DNA of 64,000 bases from Staphylococcus lloydii (GCF_015775975.1 NZ_CP064056.1:1488001-1552000); one strand, 5' to 3'. Counted from the stretch's first letter, positions 47,958 through 56,729 are shown. A program made the numbers and translations. Notes: a model not told the origin generated them from the sequence alone.

Positions 47958-48008
47958 AGTAAGCGTTTTCAATAATCTTATTATATAAGTTGTACTGTGT
48001 TTTTTCAA
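47958..48008 (-). promoter_or_regulatory. consensus promoter with perfect cre at the start site
   Basis: Minus strand: TTGAAA (48003-48008), 17 bp, TATAAT (47980-47985). The cre TGAAAACGCTTACT (47958-47971) fits the CcpA consensus at every position and begins at about +2, where CcpA would act as a roadblock. The ribosome site follows directly. Glucose repression is expected. Confidence 0.85.
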
Positions 48009-48044
48009 TTGTTATAGCAAAATTACTACTAGATTTGTAGGAAT

Positions 48045-48503
48045 TTATGACAATTCTCCAACTTTATAATATTGTTCTTTATCAAAAGAAGTAATAATTT
48101 CAGGATAATTCATTAAATAAATAGTATCTGCGCTATTAAACAACGTATGTTGTATTTGCGCTACTTCCTCATAAGTTTGAAAAAGTGCTTTGTTCATTTG
48201 ATAAGGTGCAGATAGATAATATTGCTTGATTTTATATTTTTTAAATGTATCACATACAGTTTCACCAATTACTACATGAAAAGTGCTATTAACCTGTCCT
48301 GTAGGTATAATAATATTAAAATTAGTATTTTTAGCTGCATAGTGGATGATATCCGTTGAATAACTAACAACCGATATCTTTTTGTTATTATTGTTTAAAG
48401 TATCTATGATTCTGTATGATACAGGATCATTATCAAATGCAATAATATCATTCTCTGCTATAGCAGCTATTTTTTCTTGTAATACTTTGTCAGATGCACG
48501 CAC
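48045..48503 (-). CDS. stand-alone DeoR-type effector domain (no HTH)
   Basis: 152 residues, GTG start 48503 behind GGGGGA. The sequence follows the sugar-phosphate sensor domain of DeoR repressors: IAENDIIAFDNDPVSYRIIDTL (usual GD-x-I-x-LD-x-GTT), ISVVSYSTDII (usual T-N-s), FNIIIPTGQVNSTFHVVIG (usual GG...), YKIKQYYLSAPYQ, VAQIQHTLFNSADTIYLMNY. The N-terminal DNA-binding domain is absent, and no HTH is seen upstream in any frame. Ligand residues are partly changed. It might sense a sugar phosphate or be a vestige; function unknown. Confidence 0.6.
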   Translation of the reverse strand: MRASDKVLQEKIAAIAENDIIAFDNDPVSYRIIDTLNNNNKKISVVSYSTDIIHYAAKNTNFNIIIPTGQVNSTFHVVIGETVCDTFKKYKIKQYYLSAPYQMNKALFQTYEEVAQIQHTLFNSADTIYLMNYPEIITSFDKEQYYKVGELS

Positions 48504-48803
48504 TTGATTTCCCCCATTAGTCTAACTTTTTAATACATTTAGCATAATTCAATTAATGAACTAAGTTCAACTACAAAAGACATATTATCGAAAATAATAC
48601 TGTTTTTAATAATAAATTGTGGAATATTTAACTTTTTACTAAATTTTTTCCATTGACCGTTTAACTATGCTAATATTATTGATTAGTTAGCTATATTTTT
48701 TATATAATTACTAAGTGTAGTTATACCGTTGAGCTAATAATATATAATTATTAGACGTTGTTTTATTTATATTTTAAATTTTAAGTAGATTAGGATGATA
48801 AAG
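48504..48803. other. A/T-rich gap between divergent genes
   Basis: No open frame with a ribosome site, hairpin with U-tract, or known operator was seen here. It must hold the promoters of the DeoR-type gene and the NERD-domain gene; TTGACC at 48656-48661 may be a -35, but no good -10 follows at the right distance. Confidence 0.5.
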
Positions 48804-49673
48804 ATGTTTCTTACTATAATATTGTTGATAATCATCTTTTTATTGATTATTGCTTTATTTTTTGACCACCGTTTCATGCAAAATAAATTAGATACTGAAA
48901 CATATGCTAAAAACCAATTGGTTAGAAAAATTAGCACAGTAACTAGTGAAAATACAACTTTGCGAAACCAAATGCTTAACTTTGATGCTAATAACGATAA
49001 ACATCATCATGGTATTAGAAAAGCAAAGCAAGATTTAACTGATATTATGGCTAAACTTGTCGATAATCATCAATTAGCAAACTTTGAAATCATTTCGACG
49101 AGTAATTTGGCTGTAAGACACCCACTTTTTGAATATGCACGTCACTTTGATTATATTGTTATTACCGAAAAAGGCTTATTCAATATCGACGTGAAAAACT
49201 GGAAACAAAAAACTTTTTATCACTTTAATGTAGATCCTGAGCAAGAAAGTGATAATAGTATGAGTGATAAAACAGAAGATCAAATCGTTGGTCGTTATAT
49301 TGCTAATAAATTTCACAGCCAATTTAATTCAACTCGCATGACGAGTTACACATTTATTGAACGCATTAAAAAGAATACTGTTATCTTTGATTTTTATAGC
49401 CAAGATCCGTATAAAGAAGCAGCTTATAACACGAAAATGTTACAAGAAAAAATCAAAGAAAATGTGCATCACAATATAAACAATGTCGGTTTAGTTTACT
49501 TTACTGATGGTTCGGTTAATTTAATAGATGGCCCAACCGAACGTGAAAAATATGTTGAAACTGTTTCTTCAAAATCAAATCTTAAACATATTATAGAAGA
49601 AACTGTAACTTCAGCTGACGAATCACTATCTAAAGAACAATTCGACAGATTAGTTGCTCGTTTTCAAGATTAA
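48804..49673 (+). CDS. membrane-anchored NERD-domain protein
   Basis: 289 residues. One N-terminal span (about 2-21, LTIILLIIIFLLIIALFF), then a coiled stretch, then a NERD (nuclease-related) domain near 80-230: FEIISTSNLAVRHPLFEYARHFDYIVITEKGLFNIDVKNWKQKTF, of which the FDYIVITEKGLFNIDVKNWK part is the hallmark (D-x-V-V...G-x-x-x-x-x-KxW). The fold is endonuclease-like but substrate is unproven. ATG 48804 is 8 bases after AGGA. A membrane-bound nuclease (nuc) gene lies convergent next to it, which suggests a shared theme of DNA at the cell surface (inference). Confidence 0.85.
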   Translation: MFLTIILLIIIFLLIIALFFDHRFMQNKLDTETYAKNQLVRKISTVTSENTTLRNQMLNFDANNDKHHHGIRKAKQDLTDIMAKLVDNHQLANFEIISTSNLAVRHPLFEYARHFDYIVITEKGLFNIDVKNWKQKTFYHFNVDPEQESDNSMSDKTEDQIVGRYIANKFHSQFNSTRMTSYTFIERIKKNTVIFDFYSQDPYKEAAYNTKMLQEKIKENVHHNINNVGLVYFTDGSVNLIDGPTEREKYVETVSSKSNLKHIIEETVTSADESLSKEQFDRLVARFQD

Positions 49674-49679
49674 AATATG

Positions 49680-49722
49680 AAGAGCATTGTTATCATTATT
49701 AGATAACAATGCTCTTTTTTTA
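49680..49722. terminator. terminator, NERD gene / nuc
   Basis: AAGAGCATTGTTATC pairs with GATAACAATGCTCTT around a 7-base loop, followed by a run of T. Confidence 0.92.
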
Positions 49723-49762
49723 TCCGTATTTGTGGTTCTTTAAACAATCATAATTTAAAAGA

Positions 49763-50305
49763 TTAATGATTTTTGCTCCAAATATTTAAATGTTTAGATT
49801 GTGCATCTGCTTGTGCTTTTTTAAACACATCTCGATACTTACCATTTGGCGCAAAATATTTCTCTCTAGCCAAACCTTTTTTAACTAATACTTCATTAAA
49901 CATTGTTTTTTTATCTAACCATACGTAAGCTAACGTACGTCCATATCTATCTTTCGGTTCCTTATCATATTCCAAATATACATCCTTATTTGTCAAATGA
50001 TCTTTGGTGTAGTTTGAAGCAGCTTTGCCATATGGTTGTACTGGCGTATTGGGTTTGACCGTTTCAGGCGTATCCATACCAATTAATCGCACTTTCAGTT
50101 CATTATTGTCATTATCTTTAGCGACAAATGTATCGCCATCTACGACTCTTTCTACATGAACTTTACTCGTCTTATCAGGGCCATTTTCTGTTGTTTTATT
50201 ATCATTATTGGCAAATGGACCACTGTGATTTATAAATTGAAAAAGCAATACGCCAATTACGACAACACAACAAACTAATATGGTCACTTGTTTTGAAGAT
50301 TTCAT
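49763..50305 (-). CDS. nuc: membrane-anchored thermonuclease (Nuc2-like)
   Basis: A 180-residue staphylococcal nuclease with a hydrophobic N-terminal segment (about 8-25) that has no signal-peptidase-type AxA site, so it is likely anchored, as S. aureus Nuc2 is. The SNc domain is intact: VVDGDTFVAKD (Ca-binding Asp), VRLIGMDTPETVKP (Arg-35 and Glu-43 equivalents, in R and E) and EPKDRYGRTLAYVW (Arg-87 equivalent). It hydrolyses DNA and RNA outside the cell. Own terminator shared with the convergent NERD gene. Confidence 0.93.
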   Translation of the reverse strand: MKSSKQVTILVCCVVVIGVLLFQFINHSGPFANNDNKTTENGPDKTSKVHVERVVDGDTFVAKDNDNNELKVRLIGMDTPETVKPNTPVQPYGKAASNYTKDHLTNKDVYLEYDKEPKDRYGRTLAYVWLDKKTMFNEVLVKKGLAREKYFAPNGKYRDVFKKAQADAQSKHLNIWSKNH

Positions 50306-50497
50306 TGTTGCACCTACTTTACTAAATTAGTACCGATTTATCATATATAATATATGAAGCACCGTCAATAATTAATTCACTAATTAAATAAACGCTGTAT
50401 TTTCAGCCGAATTTAGCAGTTTAGTGACAAAATGATTTTTTATATCTTTATATAACTACATCATGTTATAATATCGATTGATAGGAGTTGAATAAAC

Positions 50498-50689
50498 TTG
50501 AGTATTTTTAAAGAAAATATGATTTCAATAATTGCTGTTGTCATCGCAATTATTGTTGGATTAATCTTACAATATCAATTCCAACTACCACTGATCGTTT
50601 CTGCTATGTTAGCAATCTTTTTAGGGATTTTCGTAGGATTTATTATTGTATTGATACAATCCATTGTTTCTAAAAAAAATAAAAAATAA
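50498..50689 (+). CDS. small membrane protein (63 aa)
   Basis: 63 residues from TTG 50498, 9 bases after AGGAG. Two membrane spans (about 8-25 and 31-54) joined by a short loop (YQFQLP) and a basic tail (SKKNKK), so both ends are probably cytoplasmic. It resembles small two-span proteins such as LapA/YtxG-like entries only in topology. Function unknown. Own terminator. Confidence 0.75.
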   Translation: MSIFKENMISIIAVVIAIIVGLILQYQFQLPLIVSAMLAIFLGIFVGFIIVLIQSIVSKKNKK

Positions 50690-50691
50690 TT

Positions 50692-50767
50692 AAAGAGCCA
50701 AACTTGAGCATATTAACATCATGCATACATTATAGATGATGCTAAATTTGCGTTTGCTCTTTTTTTA
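50692..50767 (+). terminator. long branched terminator hairpin
   Basis: AAAGAGC...AAAC pairs with GTTTGCTCTTT, with an inner ATCATC/GATGAT stem, followed by T7. About 70 bp long. Confidence 0.8.
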
Positions 50768-50919
50768 AACTTATATTTAATATTTTGCACTTCTTTAGTT
50801 TCAATCAATATTTATCGGGTAATATTTATTTTAGTTATGATGAATAACTATCTATTTTATGGTTACAGTATTTTTCTATTAAGTAAGTGATGATATTACA
50901 AAGGGGCCGAACAACATTA

Positions 50920-51075
50920 ATGAAAATTATTAATCTTTTGAAAGAAAATAAAGATATTAAATATACCGTTCAAACAAGAAAAGGTAATACGTTTGAACAT
51001 CGCATACCAATTCATACACCTAGTGATCAAGTAAGTAAAATACTTTTTCTAGTTGAACAATATAATGACAAATAA
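50920..51075 (+). CDS. small hypothetical protein (51 aa)
   Basis: 51 residues from ATG 50920: MKIINLLKENKDIKYTVQTR then KGNTFEHRIPIHTPSDQVSK and more. AAAGGGG is 13 bases upstream, a long spacing that lowers confidence in this start. The protein is soluble and charged with no Cys and no known motif. A perfect terminator follows 4 bases after the stop, which supports a real gene. Function unknown. Confidence 0.65.
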   Translation: MKIINLLKENKDIKYTVQTRKGNTFEHRIPIHTPSDQVSKILFLVEQYNDK

Positions 51076-51079
51076 AATT

Positions 51080-51118
51080 AAACCTTTAGGTCAATCATAA
51101 ATGACCTAAAGGTTTTTT
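51080..51118. terminator. bidirectional terminator, 51-aa gene / response-regulator operon
   Basis: AAACCTTTAGGTCA (51080-51093) pairs perfectly with 51102-51115 around an 8-base loop, with T-run right and A-rich left. Confidence 0.92.
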
Positions 51119-51719
51119 ATATCCATCCTTTTTCTTGTGCTTTTTTCCATGCTTCAAACCGATTTTCAACCTCTAATTTGTCAATAATATTAGAAGTATA
51201 ATTTCTAACGGTGCCGTCTGATAAAAATAATGTTTGCGCTATTTCCTTACTTGTTAAACCTTTGCCTATTTCTGTTAATACTAATTGTTCTTTCGCAGTC
51301 AAAGGATTTTTATCTTTAAACATTGTAGTTACTAAAGAATCACTATATTCTTTGTTTCCATCCATAACACGATGCATCGTCTCTACAAGTTCATCAACCG
51401 AACGTTCTTTTAACACATAAGCATCTACATCATTTGCTACTGCAGATTCAAAATAACCTGGCCTTTTGAATGTAGTAACGATGATGACTTTAATGTCCAA
51501 TTGTGCCTCTCTGATATTGCTTAAAATTTCAAGTCCAGTCATCGTAGGCATTTCAATATCTAAGATAGCAATAGCGGGTTTATGCTTTTGTATCTCTTGC
51601 CATGCTTCACCACCATCGCCTACTGTTGAAACGATATTTATTTCTTCATGGAGTTCCATTAATTGAACCATTGCCTGCCTAAGCATAGATTGGTCTTCTG
51701 CTATTATAGTCGAAATCAC
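51117..51719 (-). CDS. desR: NarL/DesR-family response regulator
   Basis: 200 residues. Receiver domain with phospho-acceptor Asp-54 (AILDIEMPTMTG), acidic Asp-9, Thr/Lys in VIIVTTFK and VLKER; C-terminal LuxR-type HTH (LTAKEQLVLTEIGKGLTSKEIAQTLFLSDGTVRNYTSNI). Overlaps the kinase gene by 4 bp. Closest known relatives are Bacillus DesR and YvfU; the ABC genes in front favour a YvfRSTU-like system. Confidence 0.9.
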   Translation of the reverse strand: MISTIIAEDQSMLRQAMVQLMELHEEINIVSTVGDGGEAWQEIQKHKPAIAILDIEMPTMTGLEILSNIREAQLDIKVIIVTTFKRPGYFESAVANDVDAYVLKERSVDELVETMHRVMDGNKEYSDSLVTTMFKDKNPLTAKEQLVLTEIGKGLTSKEIAQTLFLSDGTVRNYTSNIIDKLEVENRFEAWKKAQEKGWI

Positions 51720-52810
51720 TGTTCTACACTCCTTGGTATTAAGACTTCAATACATAAACCATTGTCATTATAAGTAGCTAACGTGCCATTTAATATATTA
51801 ACGCGTTCTTTAATACTCTTTAGTTCAAGCGAGGCCACATCACTCACACCAACACCATCGTCTTTAATTATCAATTTCACCGATTTGTCAGTTAACTGTA
51901 ATTGGCCATCTATTCTAGTGGCTTGTGCATGTTTTACTACATTATTAATTGCTTCTCGTAATATCATAGCCATTGTAGATTGTCGAGTTGCTGATAGTTT
52001 TTCAGCATACTCAGCGTTGCTAAATTCAAAAGTTAAATTTGCATCTTTAAGCAAATTAGCTACAGCCTCTATCTCTTCTTTAAAAGAATTAATTTTGAGA
52101 TCATTAATAATCGAACGTACTTTGGTTAAAGCATCTTTAGAAATATGATTTACTGCAGTCATTTCTTCAATAGCTTGTTCGGGCTTATTGGCAACTAATT
52201 TAGAAGCTAATTCAGATTTCAAACTAATACTCGCAAAAACATGACCTAACGTATCATGCAAATCTTGAGCAATTCGTGTTCGTTCATGTTCAGCAATAAG
52301 CATGTTAATTTGAGCATTTTTTTCATTCATTTTTAATTTAAGTTTACTTGTTTCTACTCTTTTAAAATTACCAATGGTTATCATTAATATAACTAAATAA
52401 TAAATAAGTAACATAAGTGCAGCGTCGTATTCCTTAAACCATGTAATTATTAAACACGTAATCATAGTTAAGATCATTAAGTTAAATGCTAACGACTTAA
52501 TCTTCACCTTTAGCAAAAATGGTAAAGCAAAGGCACTAAAAAAGAAATATAAACTCATATACGGCGAAATACTAATGACAAAGTAAATAATACAGAGATA
52601 GTGAATTACTAATAATAACATCAACCATTGTTTAGATAATACTGCAAATAATAATATAAGCGTGCAGTATGAAATGGTAAAAATGATAAAAATAATTACG
52701 TAAAACCAATAATTACCATCAATTTCCATAGTAAACAAAGGTGTGATAGCAAAAAGCAAATATACTAAACTCGATAATTCTACTACTCCTATATTAAGAC
52801 GCTTAATCAT
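51716..52810 (-). CDS. desK: DesK/YvfT-type sensor histidine kinase
   Basis: 364 residues with five or six membrane spans in the first ~145 residues and no large outside loop. The phosphorylated His is H185 (AQDLHDTLGHVFASISLK, HisKA_3 type); the ATPase lobe has AINNVVKHAQATRI and IKDDGVGVSDV. Membrane-embedded sensing is implied, as in DesK (lipid state) or LnrJ/YvfT. Coupled by 4-bp overlaps to both neighbours. Confidence 0.9.
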   Translation of the reverse strand: MIKRLNIGVVELSSLVYLLFAITPLFTMEIDGNYWFYVIIFIIFTISYCTLILLFAVLSKQWLMLLLVIHYLCIIYFVISISPYMSLYFFFSAFALPFLLKVKIKSLAFNLMILTMITCLIITWFKEYDAALMLLIYYLVILMITIGNFKRVETSKLKLKMNEKNAQINMLIAEHERTRIAQDLHDTLGHVFASISLKSELASKLVANKPEQAIEEMTAVNHISKDALTKVRSIINDLKINSFKEEIEAVANLLKDANLTFEFSNAEYAEKLSATRQSTMAMILREAINNVVKHAQATRIDGQLQLTDKSVKLIIKDDGVGVSDVASLELKSIKERVNILNGTLATYNDNGLCIEVLIPRSVEQ

Positions 52811-53541
52811 ACTTCCACTTCTCTTCTTTTTCTAATAAGTAAAGCTATTATCAAAAACAGTATACTATAACCTATTAAAATAAAGAAGGCATGGTAACTA
52901 AACGGGTCTCCCTTACCAATATCAAAAGCAACCTTTTTTAAGTTATACGTTGGTGTTGCATGAGAAATTTGCTTCAACCACTCTGGAAATTGTGTAGTTG
53001 GATACCATAATCCCCCTATAACTGCTAATCCTAGATATAGTATACTCCCAATACCACTTGCTTTTTGAACATCATTTAATTGCGCAATTAGAACGCCTAC
53101 ACCTAGAAATGTGCTTGCACCTATCCACAATATGACACCTGAAGAAATCCATTCTGCTAATGACATATTAACGTTTTTATAAAAATGTGCCACTGTAAAT
53201 ATAACAACGATTGATATTGCAAATTGAATCATTATTTTTAAAATTTTAGCTCCGTAATATTGATAAGGTTGTAAAGGTGTACGAATAATATTTTTATACC
53301 ATCCAGTTACCTTTTCAGTAATCATTTCCATTGGAAACTGCATTAAACAGAAATTTGATAAACTGAATGCCGTCATACTATACATGTATTCCTTGTTGAA
53401 TGCTTTTTCAACATCTTTTGGTAAATCTAAAATTGAAGTAAAAATGATATAGAATATTAATGGTAGCAAGATGGCTAACATTAAATTCACCCGTTTTCTT
53501 AAAGTTAAGCGCATTTCAGTAAGAAAATAATGTTTCATCAT
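52807..53541 (-). CDS. ABC-2 type transporter permease
   Basis: 244 residues with about six membrane spans of the ABC-2 (YvfS/LnrM) pattern: a short basic N-terminus (TEMRLTLRKRVNLM), FSLSNFCLMQFPMEMITEK, and the C-terminal block LYLGLAVIGGLWYPTTQFPEW. The substrate of this family is drugs, lipids or peptides; not predictable here. Overlaps the ATPase by 4 bp and the kinase by 4 bp. Confidence 0.88.
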   Translation of the reverse strand: MMKHYFLTEMRLTLRKRVNLMLAILLPLIFYIIFTSILDLPKDVEKAFNKEYMYSMTAFSLSNFCLMQFPMEMITEKVTGWYKNIIRTPLQPYQYYGAKILKIMIQFAISIVVIFTVAHFYKNVNMSLAEWISSGVILWIGASTFLGVGVLIAQLNDVQKASGIGSILYLGLAVIGGLWYPTTQFPEWLKQISHATPTYNLKKVAFDIGKGDPFSYHAFFILIGYSILFLIIALLIRKRREVEV

Positions 53542-54401
53542 AACGATTCCTCCTTGTTATTACTAAAAATTGATTCTAATAAACTCGTTTTTGTAATTTC
53601 AATTTCATTTAAATCTACTTCTGCATTCAATAAAATTTGTACAGCTTGATTTACATTGTCTGTTTGTATTTCATAGCTATCTTTAACTCGAGTCATTTGA
53701 TTATGATTAAACTGAGATTGCAAATATTGATGCTTTAACGGTAATTTAATAATCGAATTGTGCTGATTTGCTTTTAAATTATTAGGACTATCATTCATTA
53801 CAATTTCACCTGATTCAATAACGACCACTCGGTCCGCCATACGTTCTACTTCTTCAATATAATGCGACGTATATAAAATAGTGACTCCTTGCGCTTTCAA
53901 GCCATCTACAATATCCCAGAAATGTTGTCTCATTTGCACATCCATTGCACTTGTAGGTTCGTCTAATATTAAAAATTTAGGATTACCTATTAATGCCAGT
54001 CCAAAATCAAGTATTCTTTTTTGACCACCTGATAACCTATTAGCAAATTCAGACATTTTATTTTCACTAAAGCGCGTAATCTTAGAGAATTGCTCATATG
54101 AAATCGGATTTTTATACATACTTGAAAATAAATTATATAGTTCTTTAACTTTGATTAATTCAGGAAATATTGTCTTTTGAAACATGATTCCTAAATGTTT
54201 TTCATTTAATAAAGCTTCATTATCGTCTATTGATCCTGATGTTGGATGGCGATCGCCAATGAGTATATCGATTAAAGTAGATTTACCAGCGCCATTAGGT
54301 CCAATTAGTGCAGTACACATACCCTTATTAATTTCAAAAGTCGCATTGTTTACTACTGCTTTGTTTTTATATTTCTTTGATATATTGTTTATTTTAATCA
54401 T
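53538..54401 (-). CDS. ABC transporter ATP-binding protein
   Basis: 287 residues. Walker A GPNGAGKSTLIDILIG, Q-loop near MFQKTIFPE, signature RLSGGQKRILDFGLAL, Walker B FLILDEPTSAMD and switch His in TSHYIEEVE. It belongs to the CcmA/drug-export group (YvfR-like). First gene of the operon ABC-permease-kinase-regulator. ATG 54401 is 6 bases after GAGGTG; a GTG at 54410 is part of that site. A candidate operator lies 65 bp upstream. Confidence 0.93.
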   Translation of the reverse strand: MIKINNISKKYKNKAVVNNATFEINKGMCTALIGPNGAGKSTLIDILIGDRHPTSGSIDDNEALLNEKHLGIMFQKTIFPELIKVKELYNLFSSMYKNPISYEQFSKITRFSENKMSEFANRLSGGQKRILDFGLALIGNPKFLILDEPTSAMDVQMRQHFWDIVDGLKAQGVTILYTSHYIEEVERMADRVVVIESGEIVMNDSPNNLKANQHNSIIKLPLKHQYLQSQFNHNQMTRVKDSYEIQTDNVNQAVQILLNAEVDLNEIEITKTSLLESIFSNNKEESL

Positions 54402-54465
54402 GTTCTTCACCTCACATTTAAGTTACTTTTATTATAAAAAATCCCTAGTTAATCAAGTAGTGTAT

Positions 54466-54497
54466 AATGTCATAAATGCGAGATGACTAATGTCATA
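54466..54497 (-). promoter_or_regulatory. repeat motifs upstream of the ABC/two-component operon
   Basis: AATGTCATA occurs at 54466-54474 and 54489-54497, 23 bp apart (about two turns); the second also forms ATGAC-N4-GTCAT. A minus-strand TATAAT (54431-54436) with a poor -35 lies downstream, so the motifs fall near -42 to -73, where a response regulator would activate. Confidence 0.5.
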
Positions 54498-54546
54498 TAT
54501 TTTAAGTTTACATAACAAAATTATTGTAGTTATAAAACAAAAAAAT

Positions 54547-54579
54547 TTACCACCAAAGTTAATATACTTTGGTGGTAAT
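54547..54579 (-). terminator. terminator of the 64-residue gene
   Basis: TTACCACCAAAGT pairs with ACTTTGGTGGTAA around a 6-base loop; an A-run lies to the left. Confidence 0.88.
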
Positions 54580-54592
54580 AAATAATACTATA

Positions 54593-54787
54593 TTAGTTTT
54601 TTACTAAAGTTAAAAATGCAGTGACCTTTTCTTCAGTTGCAGGATATCTTTGTTCTTCAAATTGACGAATTGTCGAGTTTAGTAATTGATAAGCTGACAC
54701 ATCATCACTTTTTAAGTATTCGTTGATTTTCGTTTCCAACTCTTTTAATGAATCTGCTTCTAAAATTTCTAATTTAACTTCTTGCAT
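54593..54787 (-). CDS. small protein, possibly Cse60-like (64 aa)
   Basis: 64 residues: MQEVKLEILEADSLKELETK then INEYLKSDDVSAYQLLNSTI and a tail. AAGGAAGTG precedes ATG 54787. The pattern of a short strand followed by a long helix (LEILEADSLKELETKINEYL) recalls the Cse60 family of small Bacillus proteins, but the match is weak. It is acidic, soluble, without Cys. Has its own terminator; upstream lies the glnA terminator. Function unknown. Confidence 0.7.
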   Translation of the reverse strand: MQEVKLEILEADSLKELETKINEYLKSDDVSAYQLLNSTIRQFEEQRYPATEEKVTAFLTLVKN

Positions 54788-54851
54788 AATCTTCACTTCC
54801 TTAAATTATGGTTATCATATATATACCCAATAACTTGTAATATATTCAATA

Positions 54852-54886
54852 AAAAAACGACCATAGCCTCAACTATGATCGTTTAT
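54852..54886 (-). terminator. glnA: terminator of glnA
   Basis: AAACGA-CATAG pairs with CTATG-TCGTTT with one mismatch; A-run on the left. A second, smaller AGTGCTA/TAGCAC(T) hairpin lies just after it. Confidence 0.82.
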
Positions 54887-54915
54887 ATTAAGTGCTAGTC
54901 CCCTTTACTTAGCAC

Positions 54916-56256
54916 CTAGTATTGTTTCATGTATTGTTCTCTTTCCCATTCTGACACTTGTGTTCTATAGTAATCCCATTCAATTGATTTAGAATTTAAG
55001 AATTGATTATAGATATGGTTACCAAGCGCTTCTTTAATAACTTTGTTTTCACGCATTGATTTAAGCGCAGTGTATAATTGTGAAGGTAAATCTTCGATAC
55101 CGATTGCTTCACGCTCATCACGGTTCATTTCGTAGATATTTTGGTTAACTGGTTCTGGTACTTCTAATTTATTTTTGATACCGTCTAAACCAGCTTGTAA
55201 AATTGCAGCTAATGCCATGTATGGGTTTGCTGCAGGGTCTACTGAACGAATTTCAACTCTTGTTGATAAGCCACGTGAAGATGGTACACGGATAAGTGGT
55301 GAACGGTTTTTACCACTCCAAGCGATGTAACATGGTGCTTCATAACCTGGTACTAAACGTTTATAAGAGTTTACTAATGGGTTACATACTGCAGTGAAGC
55401 CACGTGCATTTTTAAGAATACCAGCAATAAAGTGATAAGCGTCTTTAGTTAATTGCATGTCGCCATTTGGATCAAAGAATGCATTTTCTTTACCATCAAA
55501 TAATGATACGTTAAAGTGCATTCCACTACCATTAACACCAAATAATGGTTTTGGCATAAATGTAGCATGTAGGTTATGTTGACGTGCAATTGTTTTAACA
55601 ACAAGTTTGAATGTTTGGATATTATCACAAGCTGTTACAGCATCTGCATATTTAAAGTCAATTTCATGTTGTCCAGGTGCTACTTCGTGGTGACTTGCTT
55701 CGATATCGAAGCCCATATCTTCTAATTCTAATACGATATCACGACGACAGTTTTCACCTAAATCTGTTGGTGCCAAGTCGAAGTATCCACCATCATCATT
55801 TAATTCTAACGTAGGTTCACCTTTTTCATCTAATTTGAATAAGAAGAATTCTGGTTCTGGCCCTAAGTTTAAGTCAGTAAATCCTAATTCTTGCATTTCT
55901 TTAAGCGTACGTTTTAGGTTAGCACGTGGGTCACCTTCGAATGGTGTACCGTCTGTTTTGTATATATCGCAAATTAAACGAGCAACTTTACCTTGACCAG
56001 CAGTCCATGGGAAAATCACCCAAGTATCTAGGTCTGGATAAAGATACATGTCAGATTCTTCGATACGTACAAAACCTTCGATAGAAGAACCATCAAACAT
56101 CATTTCATTATCTAAAACTTTTTCTAATTGGCTAACAGGAACTTCAACGTTTTTGATAGTTCCTAAAATATCTGTAAATTGTAATCTTAAATATCTTACA
56201 TTTTCTTCTTTGGCAAACTTATGAATATCTTCTTTTGTAAATGTACGTTTTGGCAT
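54916..56256 (-). CDS. glnA: glutamine synthetase
   Basis: GS makes glutamine from glutamate, ammonia and ATP. It is 446 residues (type I-alpha, Bacillus form). Motifs: [79 protein letters not shown] and [12 protein letters not shown]. It lacks the adenylylation-loop tyrosine context of type I-beta. In Bacillus it also signals to GlnR when feedback inhibited. Starts at ATG 56256 after GGAGG, beginning 22 bp after glnR ends. Confidence 0.97.
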   Translation of the reverse strand: MPKRTFTKEDIHKFAKEENVRYLRLQFTDILGTIKNVEVPVSQLEKVLDNEMMFDGSSIEGFVRIEESDMYLYPDLDTWVIFPWTAGQGKVARLICDIYKTDGTPFEGDPRANLKRTLKEMQELGFTDLNLGPEPEFFLFKLDEKGEPTLELNDDGGYFDLAPTDLGENCRRDIVLELEDMGFDIEASHHEVAPGQHEIDFKYADAVTACDNIQTFKLVVKTIARQHNLHATFMPKPLFGVNGSGMHFNVSLFDGKENAFFDPNGDMQLTKDAYHFIAGILKNARGFTAVCNPLVNSYKRLVPGYEAPCYIAWSGKNRSPLIRVPSSRGLSTRVEIRSVDPAANPYMALAAILQAGLDGIKNKLEVPEPVNQNIYEMNRDEREAIGIEDLPSQLYTALKSMRENKVIKEALGNHIYNQFLNSKSIEWDYYRTQVSEWEREQYMKQY

Positions 56257-56278
56257 TATGTAATGTCCTCCAGTAATT

Positions 56279-56647
56279 TTATTTAATAAATCGTGATAAG
56301 TCTCCACGATTTATCGGTAAAGCTTCGCGTTGTGGTTTTTGTGTAGTATCCACAATCATTCTTTTTCTAATCTCTTGTTCTTCAGTTGTTAAATGTGCAT
56401 GATCATCATTAAAGATTTGTTTAATACCTTTAATATTAAAACCTTTTTCTATTAAGTTTTTAATTTCTAATAGTTTTTCTAAATCATTTAACGAAAACAT
56501 GCGTTTATTACCTTCTGTTCTTGAAGGTGTAATGAGTTCATGTGTTTCATAATAACGTATTTGTCTCGGTGATAATTCACTTAATTTACTAACAACACTC
56601 ATAGAGAAGACGGGCATATTTCGTCGCAATGCATCTTTTGACTTCAT
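56279..56647 (-). CDS. glnR: glutamine-operon repressor GlnR
   Basis: MerR-family repressor of 122 residues, the S. aureus length. The winged-helix domain holds [22 protein letters not shown] and [22 protein letters not shown]; the short C-terminal tail ([19 protein letters not shown]) is the segment that in Bacillus senses feedback-inhibited GS. Starts at ATG 56647, 6 bases after GAGGTG. Forms an operon with glnA. Confidence 0.95.
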   Translation of the reverse strand: MKSKDALRRNMPVFSMSVVSKLSELSPRQIRYYETHELITPSRTEGNKRMFSLNDLEKLLEIKNLIEKGFNIKGIKQIFNDDHAHLTTEEQEIRKRMIVDTTQKPQREALPINRGDLSRFIK

Positions 56648-56678
56648 CTCCATCACCTCTATTTTTGAACTTATAGCT

Positions 56679-56729
56679 AATTTAGCATACTTAGTGAAGT
56701 AATTCAAAGATATGTCATGTTTCCTTACA
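56679..56729 (-). promoter_or_regulatory. glnRA promoter and GlnR box
   Basis: Minus-strand TTGAAT (56702-56707), 17 bp, TAAATT (56679-56684), with a TGC extension. The operator TGTCA-N7-TTACA (56713-56729) fits the GlnR consensus TGTNA-N7-TNACA fully and abuts the -35. A partial second copy begins at 56743. Confidence 0.88.

Noticed and set aside
50384..50400. cre-like AAACGCTGTAT upstream of the 63-residue membrane protein
   Set aside because: About four mismatches to the consensus outside the central CG.
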